From: Gemmatimonadota bacterium
GTDB lineage: Bacteria; Gemmatimonadota; Gemmatimonadetes; Gemmatimonadales; Gemmatimonadaceae
DNA: 5,765 nt
Direction of reading: 5' to 3'
Assembly (NCBI GenBank): GCA_031127185.1
Contig: JARIET010000189.1
Location: forward strand, 1-5,765
Part shown: piece after piece, positions 1 to 5,765 of the stretch
Layout of the letters: each line of letters begins with the position of its first letter
How positions within the stretch are numbered: the stretch's first letter is position 1
Notes under the pieces: generated by a model
What the model was told of the DNA's origin: nothing
Seen by the model: only the letters and a program-made list of their open reading frames with translations
Databases searched by the model: none
Program-made: the position numbers and the translations under genes

Positions 1-1
1 T

Positions 2-604
2 TCGGTTCTGGCCGAAGAGAGCGCAGAGCAGGGCGCGGCCACGCCCACGCCTGCCGGGACGGTCTTTGTGGTTGATCCGCTCGACGGCACCACCAACTTC
101 CTGCATGGATACCCTGAGTACGCTGTGTCCGTTGCAGCAGTCGTGGACGGCGCACCCGTTGCCGGCGTCGTCATCGATGTCGCCCTCGGCGAAACCTTCA
201 CGGCGTTCTCCGGAGGCGGTGCCTTCTCGAACGGTGCGCCCATTCGCGTATCGTCCGTCGAGGATCCCGGCCGCGCGCTCATCGGCACGGGCTTTCCCTT
301 CACACGGATGGAGGATGTCGATCCCTACGTAGCGCAGCTTGCGCGCGTGATGCGAGGATCCGCTGGAGTCCGGCGCGCGGGCGCAGCCGCGCTCGACCTC
401 GCAGCAGTGGCGGCCGGGCGCTTTGAAGCCTTTTGGGAGACCGTCCTCTCGCCCTGGGACATCGCGGCAGGCATCCTGTTGATCCGCGAGGCCGGTGGCG
501 TCGTTACCGACCTCTCCGGCGCGCCCTGTCCCGTCGTGCGGACCGGTGTAGTCGCGGGGAATCCGTCGATGCACCGCTGGCTCCTGAAGCAGATCGCTCC
601 GTAG
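2..604 (+). CDS. suhB: Inositol monophosphatase family protein, SuhB-like (5' end outside window)
   Basis: This is a Mg2+-dependent phosphatase of the IMPase superfamily, which typically hydrolyses myo-inositol 1-phosphate or related sugar phosphates in the cytoplasm. The frame is already open at base 2 and 200 residues are visible; the family usually has about 260-270, so roughly the first quarter is missing. Seen directly: AEES (visible residues 4-7), matching the conserved metal-binding glutamate region; DPLDGTTNF (25-33), the first signature with two metal-binding aspartates; GTGFPF; RRAGAAALDLA; and PWDIAAG (151-157), the second signature with the third aspartate. The tail EAGGVVTDLSG...VAGNP is also typical, and all these blocks align in order with E. 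coli SuhB as I remember it. All visible catalytic motifs are intact. It precedes ftcD on the same strand by 41 bases and may be co-transcribed. The family is certain; the symbol is less so, because paralogues such as CysQ or HisN-type phosphatases share the motifs. Confidence 0.9.
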   Translation, partial: SVLAEESAEQGAATPTPAGTVFVVDPLDGTTNFLHGYPEYAVSVAAVVDGAPVAGVVIDVALGETFTAFSGGGAFSNGAPIRVSSVEDPGRALIGTGFPFTRMEDVDPYVAQLARVMRGSAGVRRAGAAALDLAAVAAGRFEAFWETVLSPWDIAAGILLIREAGGVVTDLSGAPCPVVRTGVVAGNPSMHRWLLKQIAP

Positions 605-607
605 GCC

Positions 608-635
608 GCCAACCGCCGACCGCAAACCGCAAACT
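608..635 (+). repeat. Four tandem heptanucleotide repeats
   Basis: Four head-to-tail 7-base units fill most of the spacer between the phosphatase stop and the ftcD ribosome binding site: GCCAACC, GCCGACC, GCAAACC and GCAAACT. Each differs from its neighbour at one or two positions (consensus GCMRACC). The array ends one base before the sequence CGGAG that contains the Shine-Dalgarno. The repetition is read directly. Its function is unknown. Heptanucleotide tandem arrays (STRR sequences) are known between genes in filamentous cyanobacteria, but I do not claim homology. It could be a slippage-derived spacer or a copy of a dispersed intergenic repeat. Confidence 0.7.
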
Positions 636-636
636 C

Positions 637-640
637 GGAG
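637..640 (+). promoter_or_regulatory. Ribosome binding site of ftcD
   Basis: GGAG lies five bases upstream of the GTG at 646, good Shine-Dalgarno spacing. It decides the start: the reading frame stays open upstream as far as 433, but that part overlaps the phosphatase gene and resembles no known protein, whereas the conserved family N-terminus (SRLVECVPNFSEG) begins immediately after this GTG. Confidence 0.8.
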
Positions 641-645
641 TTGTA

Positions 646-2172
646 GTGTCCCGTCTCGTCGAGTGCGTCCCAAACTTCAGCGAAGGCCGTCGCCCCGAAA
701 TCGTGAAGGCCATCATGGATGCGATCGCGTCTGTGCCCGGCGTCGCCATGCTCGATGTCTCGAGTGACACGTCGCACAACCGTACCGTCATGACCTTCGT
801 CGCGCCCGTCGAGACCGTCGCCGAGGCAGCTTTTCGCGGCATCGCCAAGGCGCGCGACCTGATCGACCTCACCGTGCACTCGGGTGAGCACCCGCGGATC
901 GGCGCCACCGACGTGTGCCCGTTCATTCCGCTCGGCGGCGTCACCATGGACGAATGTGTCGCGCTCTCGAAGTCCCTCGGTGCGCGGGTCGGCAGTGAAC
1001 TCGGCATCCCGGTGTTTCTCTACGAACGAGCGGCTGCTCGCCCGGACCGTACAAACCTGGCCGACGTCCGGCGCGGAGAGTTCGAAAAGGCCCGCGAGGA
1101 GATGGGGACCAATCCCGATCGAACCCCTGATTTTGGCCCGAACGCGATCCATCCCACCGCTGGCGCCACCGTGATTGGCGCCCGGCCCTTCCTCGTGGCG
1201 TTCAACGTTTACCTTGGCCCAGCAGCGAACATCGCAGTCGCGAAAGAAGTGGCCAAGGCCGTGCGGACCTCCGGCGGCGGACTGCCCGCGGTCAAAGGGC
1301 TTGGCCTTGAAGTGGACGGTCAGTCGCAGGTCTCGATGAACCTCGTGGACACTGACACCACCTCGATTGCCCGTGCCTACGACGAAGTGAAGCGCCTCGC
1401 CGAAGCCCGGGGTGTAAGCCCAACCTGGAGCGAGATCGTGGGACTGGTCCCCGAGAAGGCGCTCTTCGACGTCGCGGTGAGTCATATCCTGCTGCGGGGC
1501 TTCTCAAACGATCTCGTCCTCGAGCATAACGTCCGTCAGGTCGCGGCCGGCGATTCGCTCTCGGGCTTTGTCGCGTCGGTGGCATCGAGCGCCCCTGTAC
1601 CGGGCGGCGGAAGCGTCGCGGCTCACGCAGGCGCCCTCAGCGGCGCACTGGCAGAGATGGTCGCCGGGCTCACCGTGGGGCGAAAGAAATACGCGTCCGT
1701 CGAGGCGGAGATGCAGTTGATCGCTTCGGCAGCGGCCGCACTGCGTGCGCAGCTGTCCGGCCTCGTGAACGCCGACGCCGACGCCTACTCGGTCGTCAGC
1801 GCCGCCTACAAGCTCCCCAAGGCCACGCCCGACGAGCAAACGGCACGGGACACGGCCATTCAGGCGGCGCTCATGCATGCCGCAGCGGTTCCCCTCGACA
1901 CGGCCCGGGCCTGCGCGGCAGTTGCCGCGCTGGCCGCCACATGCGCTGAGAAGGGGAATACAAACGCTGCCAGCGACGCGGGCGTGTCCGCACTTCTCGC
2001 TCTCGCCGCGTGCAAGGGCGCGGCTTACAACGTCCGGATCAACGTTGCGTCCATGACCGACGCCGCGGCCGGGGCCCCCCTTGCCGCTGAAGCGCGGCGA
2101 CTCGTTGCCGCCACTGAAGCCGATGCGGCGCGCGCCACTGCCGCCGTTGAACGGCAGCTCGGCGGGCCCTGA
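646..2172 (+). CDS. ftcD: Bifunctional glutamate formimidoyltransferase / formimidoyltetrahydrofolate cyclodeaminase
   Basis: The first domain transfers the formimino group from N-formimino-L-glutamate (a histidine breakdown product) to tetrahydrofolate. The second releases ammonia to give 5,10-methenyl-tetrahydrofolate. Both act in the cytoplasm. The protein is 508 residues, slightly shorter than animal FTCD (about 540). Residues 3-~180 are the formiminotransferase N-subdomain, with VECVPNFSEGR at 5-15 and HSGEHPRIGATDVCPF at 78-93; His82 falls exactly where the catalytic His82 of mammalian FTCD lies. Residues ~180-300 are the second subdomain (GARPFLVAFNVYL, 178-190). Residues ~303-508 are the cyclodeaminase: VPGGGSVAAHAGALSGALA (318-336), GRKKY (345-349), NADADAYSVV (375-384) and an N/S/D-rich segment near 438-445 before ALLALAACKGAAYNVRIN. 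Both domains look intact. The start is GTG with GGAG five bases upstream. It follows the phosphatase by 41 bases; no hut genes are visible. The C-terminal 30 residues are alanine-rich and poorly diagnostic. Confidence 0.96.
   Translation: MSRLVECVPNFSEGRRPEIVKAIMDAIASVPGVAMLDVSSDTSHNRTVMTFVAPVETVAEAAFRGIAKARDLIDLTVHSGEHPRIGATDVCPFIPLGGVTMDECVALSKSLGARVGSELGIPVFLYERAAARPDRTNLADVRRGEFEKAREEMGTNPDRTPDFGPNAIHPTAGATVIGARPFLVAFNVYLGPAANIAVAKEVAKAVRTSGGGLPAVKGLGLEVDGQSQVSMNLVDTDTTSIARAYDEVKRLAEARGVSPTWSEIVGLVPEKALFDVAVSHILLRGFSNDLVLEHNVRQVAAGDSLSGFVASVASSAPVPGGGSVAAHAGALSGALAEMVAGLTVGRKKYASVEAEMQLIASAAAALRAQLSGLVNADADAYSVVSAAYKLPKATPDEQTARDTAIQAALMHAAAVPLDTARACAAVAALAATCAEKGNTNAASDAGVSALLALAACKGAAYNVRINVASMTDAAAGAPLAAEARRLVAATEADAARATAAVERQLGGP
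2138..2157 (-). terminator. Possible hairpin downstream of the membrane-protein gene (minus transcript)
   Basis: CTGCCG (2138-2143) and CGGCAG (2152-2157) are perfect inverted arms around an 8-base loop; a competing inner stem GCCGT/ACGGC (2143-2147 and 2151-2155) is also possible. On the minus transcript the hairpin begins 27 bases after the stop codon of the membrane-protein gene, inside the 3' end of ftcD. No T-tract follows, so this is not a canonical intrinsic terminator, and a six-base stem in GC-rich coding sequence may be chance. Weak call. Confidence 0.25.
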
Positions 2173-2184
2173 TCGTTCGGTGCG

Positions 2185-3909
2185 CTAGTACCGTTTCGGC
2201 GCGGTAGCCGTATCGGCTGTCGCCATCGACGCAACAACGCGCAAGGCGACCGCATTGACCCCGCCCCGGCGTTCCTCCACCACCCGAAGGCCGGATTCCT
2301 GCACGGCCTTCATCAGCGGGCGCAGTTCATCGCGTGGGGTGCCTTGAAAGAAGTGGCTCGCCACGATCCAGACGGTCGGATTGGCCGCACCCCGTATGCG
2401 CGCGGCCTCTTTCTCCGCCCATCCCGGAGAGGGGCCCTCTCGACTTGGCGAGCCTGCAATACGATACCGCACTCCCGGCGCGAGACCGAGTAGCTCCGTC
2501 TTGCGGGCGGAGTGCGAATCACTCACAAGCGGCCAGTCGAGGGCGTCGACATTGCCCTGACTCACCGCACCCGCACGCTGGTAATTCTCGTGCCCTCGCG
2601 CGTCGGTGCGCCCGGCGATCTGCCTGTAGAAGTCGACGTGCGCACGGTCGGGCGTTCGCCAGTCCGTCGTCGCGTAGGCCCAAGCCGGAGTCGCGCGGGC
2701 AAAAACATACACCGGAATCCGGTCGCGCTGCGCGTCCGTGTGCACACCGCGAAACAGCTCGCGGGTCGGCTCGAGCGAGCCGGGCGCCCGAACGATACGC
2801 ATCGCATCGGACCCCACACCGGCACCGATCACGAGCACCACGCCTATCGTGGCAACGTCGCGGGCCCGCTCGCTCAACCGCGCAGTCAACCTGTCCACAA
2901 TCGCCGCTAACGCCCCACCCATGAGCAGCAGGGCGAGAGGAGCCGCGAAGTAGGCCAGCCGATCCGACATCGGATAGGCCCCGAGCAACGAAGCCCCGAA
3001 TCCAAACACCGCAGGGCCAGCGAGCAGCAGCGCAATGAACCCGCGACGATGCTGCGCAAGCCAGAACATCGCGCCAACCCAAGTCGCGCTCGCAAGGAGC
3101 GCCAAGGGGATCGAGCCCGTCCAACGCAGTGGCGTTGCCGTGACTGAGGCCAGCGAGCGAATCAGTCGCGCCGCAAAGTCCGGTGCGGTTGGGTCAAGCA
3201 TCACTGGCGCCCAGTACTCGCGCAGGTACGCACCACCCGCAGCGTCCTGCAGTGTACCCACCCACAGCGCGCCGAATGTCACCAGCCATGCCACGATGCT
3301 TGCAGCCAGCGCCGAGCGCGCCTGTTCGTCCCCTGCCCAGGCCGAACGGTACAACGCCAGCCCGGCCGCAGCCAGCACAAACGCGGCAGGAAGTGAGAGC
3401 AGCAGCCCTGCCATCCCGGCAACGCCGAAGACGTACCACCGGACGTGATGTTCGGGCCGCTCATCCACCTTGATCGCCGCCCACACAAGCGCCAGCGCCA
3501 CGAGTGCGTCGGTGGCATACGGCTTGACCTCGGCTGAATAGCGAATCGCCATCAGTGAGCAGGCGAGTGCGACGGTGGCAAACGCTGCCCCCGGGGCGCC
3601 GACCGTTTTGCGGCCAACGACCCACGTGAACCAGACCGTGGCGACTCCGGCCACGAATGGCCAGAGACGAAGTACCCACTCGCCGCTCCCCAGGACGCTG
3701 CTGAGCGCTTTCACGATCCAAAGGAAACCAACCGGAGCCGCCTGACCCCAATCCAGTGGCGCGGCGAGCGAGCCGAAGTCGCGCGCCAACACGTTCAGCG
3801 CGAGCGAGGCCTCATCGAGGAAGAGTGAACCGCGTCGTGTGAAGACCCAGAATCGAACTGCTCCGCCCACGATGATCGCAACGAATGCGAGCCGGGCGGT
3901 CAGGCGCAC
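2185..3909 (-). CDS. Polytopic membrane protein, GT-C / GT39-like glycosyltransferase family
   Basis: This 574-residue integral membrane protein probably transfers a sugar from a polyprenyl-phosphate donor; donor and acceptor cannot be read from sequence. Residues 1-368 hold about 10-11 hydrophobic segments (for example 7-23, 80-97, 158-185, 200-219, 263-285, 290-309, 317-337, 351-368). After the first comes SLFLDEASLAL (28-38), whose Asp32-Glu33 sits where GT-C enzymes carry their catalytic acidic residues. YSAEVKPYATD (124-134) resembles the RPY-type block of PMT_2/GT39 proteins, and YPMSDRLAYF (312-321) the common YPxxxR block of these bacterial families. Residues ~370-574 are soluble, with two strand-rich stretches (RIPVYVFAR, PTVWIVASHFF). 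The frame is uninterrupted. The GTG start is three bases after the map stop and has no clear Shine-Dalgarno, so translation is probably coupled to map; a slightly internal start is possible. Family assignment is by motif and topology only. Confidence 0.75.
   Translation of the reverse strand: MRLTARLAFVAIIVGGAVRFWVFTRRGSLFLDEASLALNVLARDFGSLAAPLDWGQAAPVGFLWIVKALSSVLGSGEWVLRLWPFVAGVATVWFTWVVGRKTVGAPGAAFATVALACSLMAIRYSAEVKPYATDALVALALVWAAIKVDERPEHHVRWYVFGVAGMAGLLLSLPAAFVLAAAGLALYRSAWAGDEQARSALAASIVAWLVTFGALWVGTLQDAAGGAYLREYWAPVMLDPTAPDFAARLIRSLASVTATPLRWTGSIPLALLASATWVGAMFWLAQHRRGFIALLLAGPAVFGFGASLLGAYPMSDRLAYFAAPLALLLMGGALAAIVDRLTARLSERARDVATIGVVLVIGAGVGSDAMRIVRAPGSLEPTRELFRGVHTDAQRDRIPVYVFARATPAWAYATTDWRTPDRAHVDFYRQIAGRTDARGHENYQRAGAVSQGNVDALDWPLVSDSHSARKTELLGLAPGVRYRIAGSPSREGPSPGWAEKEAARIRGAANPTVWIVASHFFQGTPRDELRPLMKAVQESGLRVVEERRGGVNAVALRVVASMATADTATAPKRY
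2201..2223 (+). terminator. Hairpin downstream of ftcD, candidate transcript end
   Basis: GCGGTAGCCG (2201-2210) pairs along its full length with CGGCTGTCGC (2214-2223) around a three-base TAT loop: eight Watson-Crick pairs and two G-U wobbles. It begins 28 bases after the ftcD stop. The two wobbles become A-C mismatches in the opposite transcript, so the stem favours the + strand RNA, as expected for ftcD. No T-tract follows, so this would be a hairpin-only terminator or an mRNA 3' stabiliser. It lies within the last codons of the convergent membrane-protein gene. Confidence 0.45.
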
Positions 3910-3912
3910 AGG

Positions 3913-4662
3913 TCAGCGCGTCAGCACGCGTGGCCCGCTCTCCGTCACCGCCACGGTATGCTCGAAGTGCGCGCTCCGCTTTCCATCCAGCGTCACCACC
4001 GTCCACTTGTCGGGCAGCGTTCGCGTCTCGGCCGTGCCCGCATTCACCATGGGCTCTATCGCAATGGTCAGACCTGCCGCCAGCTTGGGGCCGCGTCGCG
4101 GCTTGCCGTGGTTAGGCACCTGCGGTTCCTCGTGCATCGAGTGCCCCACGCCGTGGCCCACGAGGTCGCGCACCACTACGAACCCCCCGGCTTTCACCCG
4201 CGCTTCAATCGCCGCACCGATGTCGCCGACATGATTGCCCGCGACGACCTGAGCGATGCCCGCCTCGAGCGACTCCTCGGTCACCTGCAGCAGCCGGAGC
4301 GTTGTATCATCCACCGCTCCCACCGGAACCGTTCGCGCCGAATCGGTGTGCAGACCGCCATAGAAAACGCCGATATCCACTGAGACGATGTCGCCTTCCC
4401 TGAGCAGGCGCCGCGCCGATGGAATCCCGTGCACAACCTCGTCGTTCACGCTCGCACAGATGCTCGCCGGAAAGCCGTAGAGTCCCTTGAAACTTGGCGT
4501 CGCCCCCTCGTGTGAACGAATGAAGTCCTCGGCCACTTTGTCGAGCTCGGCCGTTGATACACCGGGGCGCACCGCTGCCCGCACGGCTGCATGGGTCGCG
4601 GCCAGGATCTTGCCCCCGGCCGCCATGGTTTCGATCTCGCGGGGCGATTTCAGCTGCACCAT
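3913..4662 (-). CDS. map: Methionine aminopeptidase, type I
   Basis: This metalloprotease removes the initiator methionine from nascent cytoplasmic proteins after deformylation. At 249 residues it is a standard short type Ia bacterial enzyme without N-terminal extension. All five metal ligands are visible, each one number lower than in E. coli: Asp96 (VSVDIGV), Asp107 (HTDSAR), His170 (GHGVGH), Glu203 (IEPMVNAG) and Glu234 (HFEHTV). The substrate-site histidines His78 (NDEVVHGIP) and His177 (MHEEPQVPNHG) are also present. The protein opens MVQLKSPREIETMAAGGKI, matching the family, which supports the ATG at 4662. Only a weak GAG-type site precedes that start. It lies 19 bases after the adk stop and its own stop is three bases before the next gene, so it is very likely in one transcript with secY and adk. 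Nothing suggests loss of activity. Confidence 0.98.
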   Translation of the reverse strand: MVQLKSPREIETMAAGGKILAATHAAVRAAVRPGVSTAELDKVAEDFIRSHEGATPSFKGLYGFPASICASVNDEVVHGIPSARRLLREGDIVSVDIGVFYGGLHTDSARTVPVGAVDDTTLRLLQVTEESLEAGIAQVVAGNHVGDIGAAIEARVKAGGFVVVRDLVGHGVGHSMHEEPQVPNHGKPRRGPKLAAGLTIAIEPMVNAGTAETRTLPDKWTVVTLDGKRSAHFEHTVAVTESGPRVLTR

Positions 4663-4681
4663 CGGCGTGCGCTCAGCTGGC

Positions 4682-5332
4682 TCAGGACAGTCCGGCCGCG
4701 GCGCGCACGCGCGCCGTCACTCCATCCACGGTCCCGAGGGCGTCAATCGCCGTCAGCGGGCCGTTGTTTGCCTTGTACCAGGCTACTACCGGGGCCGTCT
4801 GCGCCTGATAAACCTTTAAACGGTTGCGAATGGCCTCAGGCTCGTCGTCCTTGCGGCGCACCAGGTGCCCCTTGGGCTCCTTGGCACAGTCAGCGTGCAG
4901 CTGCCCCGGCTGGCGGCCCATGAAAGGTGACTGGCATGCCTCGCACACCGTACGGGCGGAGAGACGGCCGACCAGTTCTTCGTCGGCGATCTCAAAGAGG
5001 AGCACCAGGTCGAGCTTCCGCCCGAGCGATGCGAGCACCCCAGCGAGCCCTTCGGCCTGGGGAACCGTGCGCACGACGCCGTCCAGAATGGCACCCTTGC
5101 CCTGCTCCGGCGCCGCTAGCGCGCCCTTGATGATCTCCATGATGAGATCGTCCGGCACCAGGTCACCGCGGTCGTAATACGACTTGGCCTTGAGGCCGAG
5201 CGGCGTGCCTGCCTTCATCGCGGCCCGGATCACATCACCAGTCGAGATCTTCGGCACGCCGAGCGCTGCAGCGAGGCGCTCGCCCTGCGTCCCCTTCCCG
5301 CAGCCCGGCGGCCCCAGCAGCACGACAATCAT
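4682..5332 (-). CDS. adk: Adenylate kinase
   Basis: It catalyses ATP + AMP = 2 ADP in the cytoplasm. At 216 residues it is of normal long-form length. Seen: P-loop GPPGCGKGT (7-15); ISTGDVIRAA (29-38) of the AMP site; GDLVPDDLI (56-64); LDGVVRTVPQAE (83-94); a LID domain with Cys130-X2-Cys133, Cys149 and Glu152; RRKDDEPEAIRNRL (159-172) with the usual arginines. Two features are odd. The near-universal DGFPRT block reads DGVVRT, replacing Phe-Pro beside the AMP-binding Arg88. The fourth zinc-ligand position of the LID, normally Cys or Asp, is Glu. The surrounding frame is clean, so sequencing error is unlikely. The ATG is eight bases after the secY stop; the only Shine-Dalgarno-like sequence is TAGG overlapping that stop, suggesting translational coupling. 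Its place between secY and map is the conserved operon position. Confidence 0.98.
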   Translation of the reverse strand: MIVVLLGPPGCGKGTQGERLAAALGVPKISTGDVIRAAMKAGTPLGLKAKSYYDRGDLVPDDLIMEIIKGALAAPEQGKGAILDGVVRTVPQAEGLAGVLASLGRKLDLVLLFEIADEELVGRLSARTVCEACQSPFMGRQPGQLHADCAKEPKGHLVRRKDDEPEAIRNRLKVYQAQTAPVVAWYKANNGPLTAIDALGTVDGVTARVRAAAGLS

Positions 5333-5340
5333 GGCGCGGC

Positions 5341-5765
5341 CTAGAGGCTACCCTGCCCGCGCCCGCGGAACCGCACGCGGCCCTTCTTCATGAACGTGTC
5401 GTACTTGCGCAGCAACAGGTGCTGGTTCATCTGCGCCAGTGTGTCGAGCGCAACGCCAACCACGATCAGCAGCGAGGTGCCGCCGAACGCGAACGTGACG
5501 TTGATCGTGTCGCCAAGCCAGGTCGGCAGCAGGGCGATCGCTGTCAGGAACAGTGCGCCCGGCAGCGTGATACGGCTGACCACGTGGTCGATGTACTCGG
5601 CCGTCTTGGATCCCGGCTTCACGCCAGGAATGAACCCGCCCTGTTTCTTCAGGTTCTCGGCGAGATCGACTGGATTGAACACAATCGCCGTGTAAAAGTA
5701 CGTGAACACCACGATCAGCACGGCCTGCAGGGCGTAGAACACCCAGGTGCCGGGCTGGAAGTATT
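5341..5765 (-). CDS. secY: Preprotein translocase subunit SecY, C-terminal part (5' end outside window)
   Basis: SecY is the channel-forming membrane subunit of the SecYEG protein translocase. The frame is open to the right edge; 140 complete codons are visible from Tyr (5763-5761) to the TAG at 5343-5341, about the last third of a protein usually near 430-450 residues. Seen in order: a transmembrane segment ending in FTYFYTAIVFNP (TM8); the cytoplasmic loop DLAENLKKQGGFIPGVKPG, almost the textbook SecY block; EYIDHVVSRITLPGALFLTAIALLP (TM9); FGGTSLLIVVGVALDTLAQ (TM10); and a basic tail (LLLRKYDTFMKKGRVRFRGRG) typical of the ribosome- and SecA-facing C-terminus. This marks the end of the spc operon. 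The upstream ribosomal-protein genes would lie beyond the right edge. Nothing is degenerate in the visible part. Confidence 0.98.
   Translation of the reverse strand, partial: YFQPGTWVFYALQAVLIVVFTYFYTAIVFNPVDLAENLKKQGGFIPGVKPGSKTAEYIDHVVSRITLPGALFLTAIALLPTWLGDTINVTFAFGGTSLLIVVGVALDTLAQMNQHLLLRKYDTFMKKGRVRFRGRGQGSL

Noticed and set aside
608..635. CRISPR-like or regulatory operator reading of the heptamer array
   Set aside because: Units are only seven bases with no spacers and no dyad symmetry, so neither a CRISPR array nor a standard operator fits.
433..645. Upstream extension of the ftcD frame to an earlier start
   Set aside because: It overlaps the phosphatase by about 170 bases, encodes Arg/Pro-rich sequence and translates the heptamer repeat; the conserved N-terminus and GGAG site place the start at 646.
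325..1485. Long open frame of 386 codons on the minus strand opposite the phosphatase and ftcD genes
   Set aside because: It lies antisense to two well-identified genes in a GC-rich genome, where low stop frequency creates such shadows. Its translation is rich in Arg, His, Gly and Asp with no recognisable domain.
1504..1878. 124-codon minus-strand frame inside the cyclodeaminase region
   Set aside because: Antisense shadow of conserved ftcD sequence, with no plausible ribosome site or family resemblance.
2334..2924. 196-codon plus-strand frame opposite the membrane-protein gene
   Set aside because: Ser/Arg/Pro-rich translation typical of the reverse strand of GC-rich membrane-protein genes; the minus-strand frame has clear transmembrane segments and family motifs.
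3035..3448. 137-codon plus-strand frame, Ala/Ser-rich
   Set aside because: Opposite a continuous membrane-protein reading frame; its composition mirrors the complementary strand and no domain is seen.
3958..4383. 141-codon plus-strand frame within map, His/Arg-rich
   Set aside because: Antisense to the fully conserved active-site region of methionine aminopeptidase.

Overview
This is a gene-dense, strongly G+C-rich bacterial chromosomal segment with G/C-biased third codon positions, GTG as well as ATG starts, and almost no intergenic DNA. The gene order secY-adk-map is the classic end of the spc ribosomal-protein operon, so this is core chromosome and not a mobile element. A fused formiminotransferase-cyclodeaminase, an IMPase of SuhB type and a GT-C type membrane protein inserted after map would fit an environmental high-GC phylum such as Gemmatimonadota or Acidobacteriota. 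That placement is inference only; no marker here fixes the taxon.

Layout: the left part is read on the + strand. It holds the 3' two thirds of an inositol-monophosphatase family gene (2-604), a 41-base spacer with four tandem heptamers and a GGAG ribosome binding site, and a bifunctional glutamate formimidoyltransferase/formimidoyltetrahydrofolate cyclodeaminase gene (646-2172). The right part is read on the - strand as one tight cluster: the 3' end of secY (from the right edge to 5341), adk (5332-4682), map (4662-3913) and a polytopic membrane protein resembling GT-C/GT39 glycosyltransferases (3909-2185). The two blocks converge, with 12 bases between their stop codons. A hairpin able to act on each transcript lies inside the 3' end of the opposing gene.

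Function: SecY, Adk and MetAP are essential housekeeping products (protein export, adenine nucleotide balance, removal of initiator methionine). The + strand pair is metabolic: a phosphatase that probably acts on sugar or inositol phosphates, and an enzyme that moves the formimino group of N-formimino-L-glutamate (from histidine breakdown) into the one-carbon folate pool. The membrane protein probably transfers a sugar from a polyprenyl-phosphate donor, but its substrate cannot be read from sequence.

I found no CRISPR array, tRNA, rRNA, insertion sequence, phage gene or defence system, and no clear novel system. The points most worth a second look are the heptamer repeat, two unusual substitutions in adenylate kinase, the membrane glycosyltransferase-like gene where infA and the alpha-operon genes often follow map, and the paired hairpins at the convergent junction. 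No stretch over 300 bases lacks a gene.
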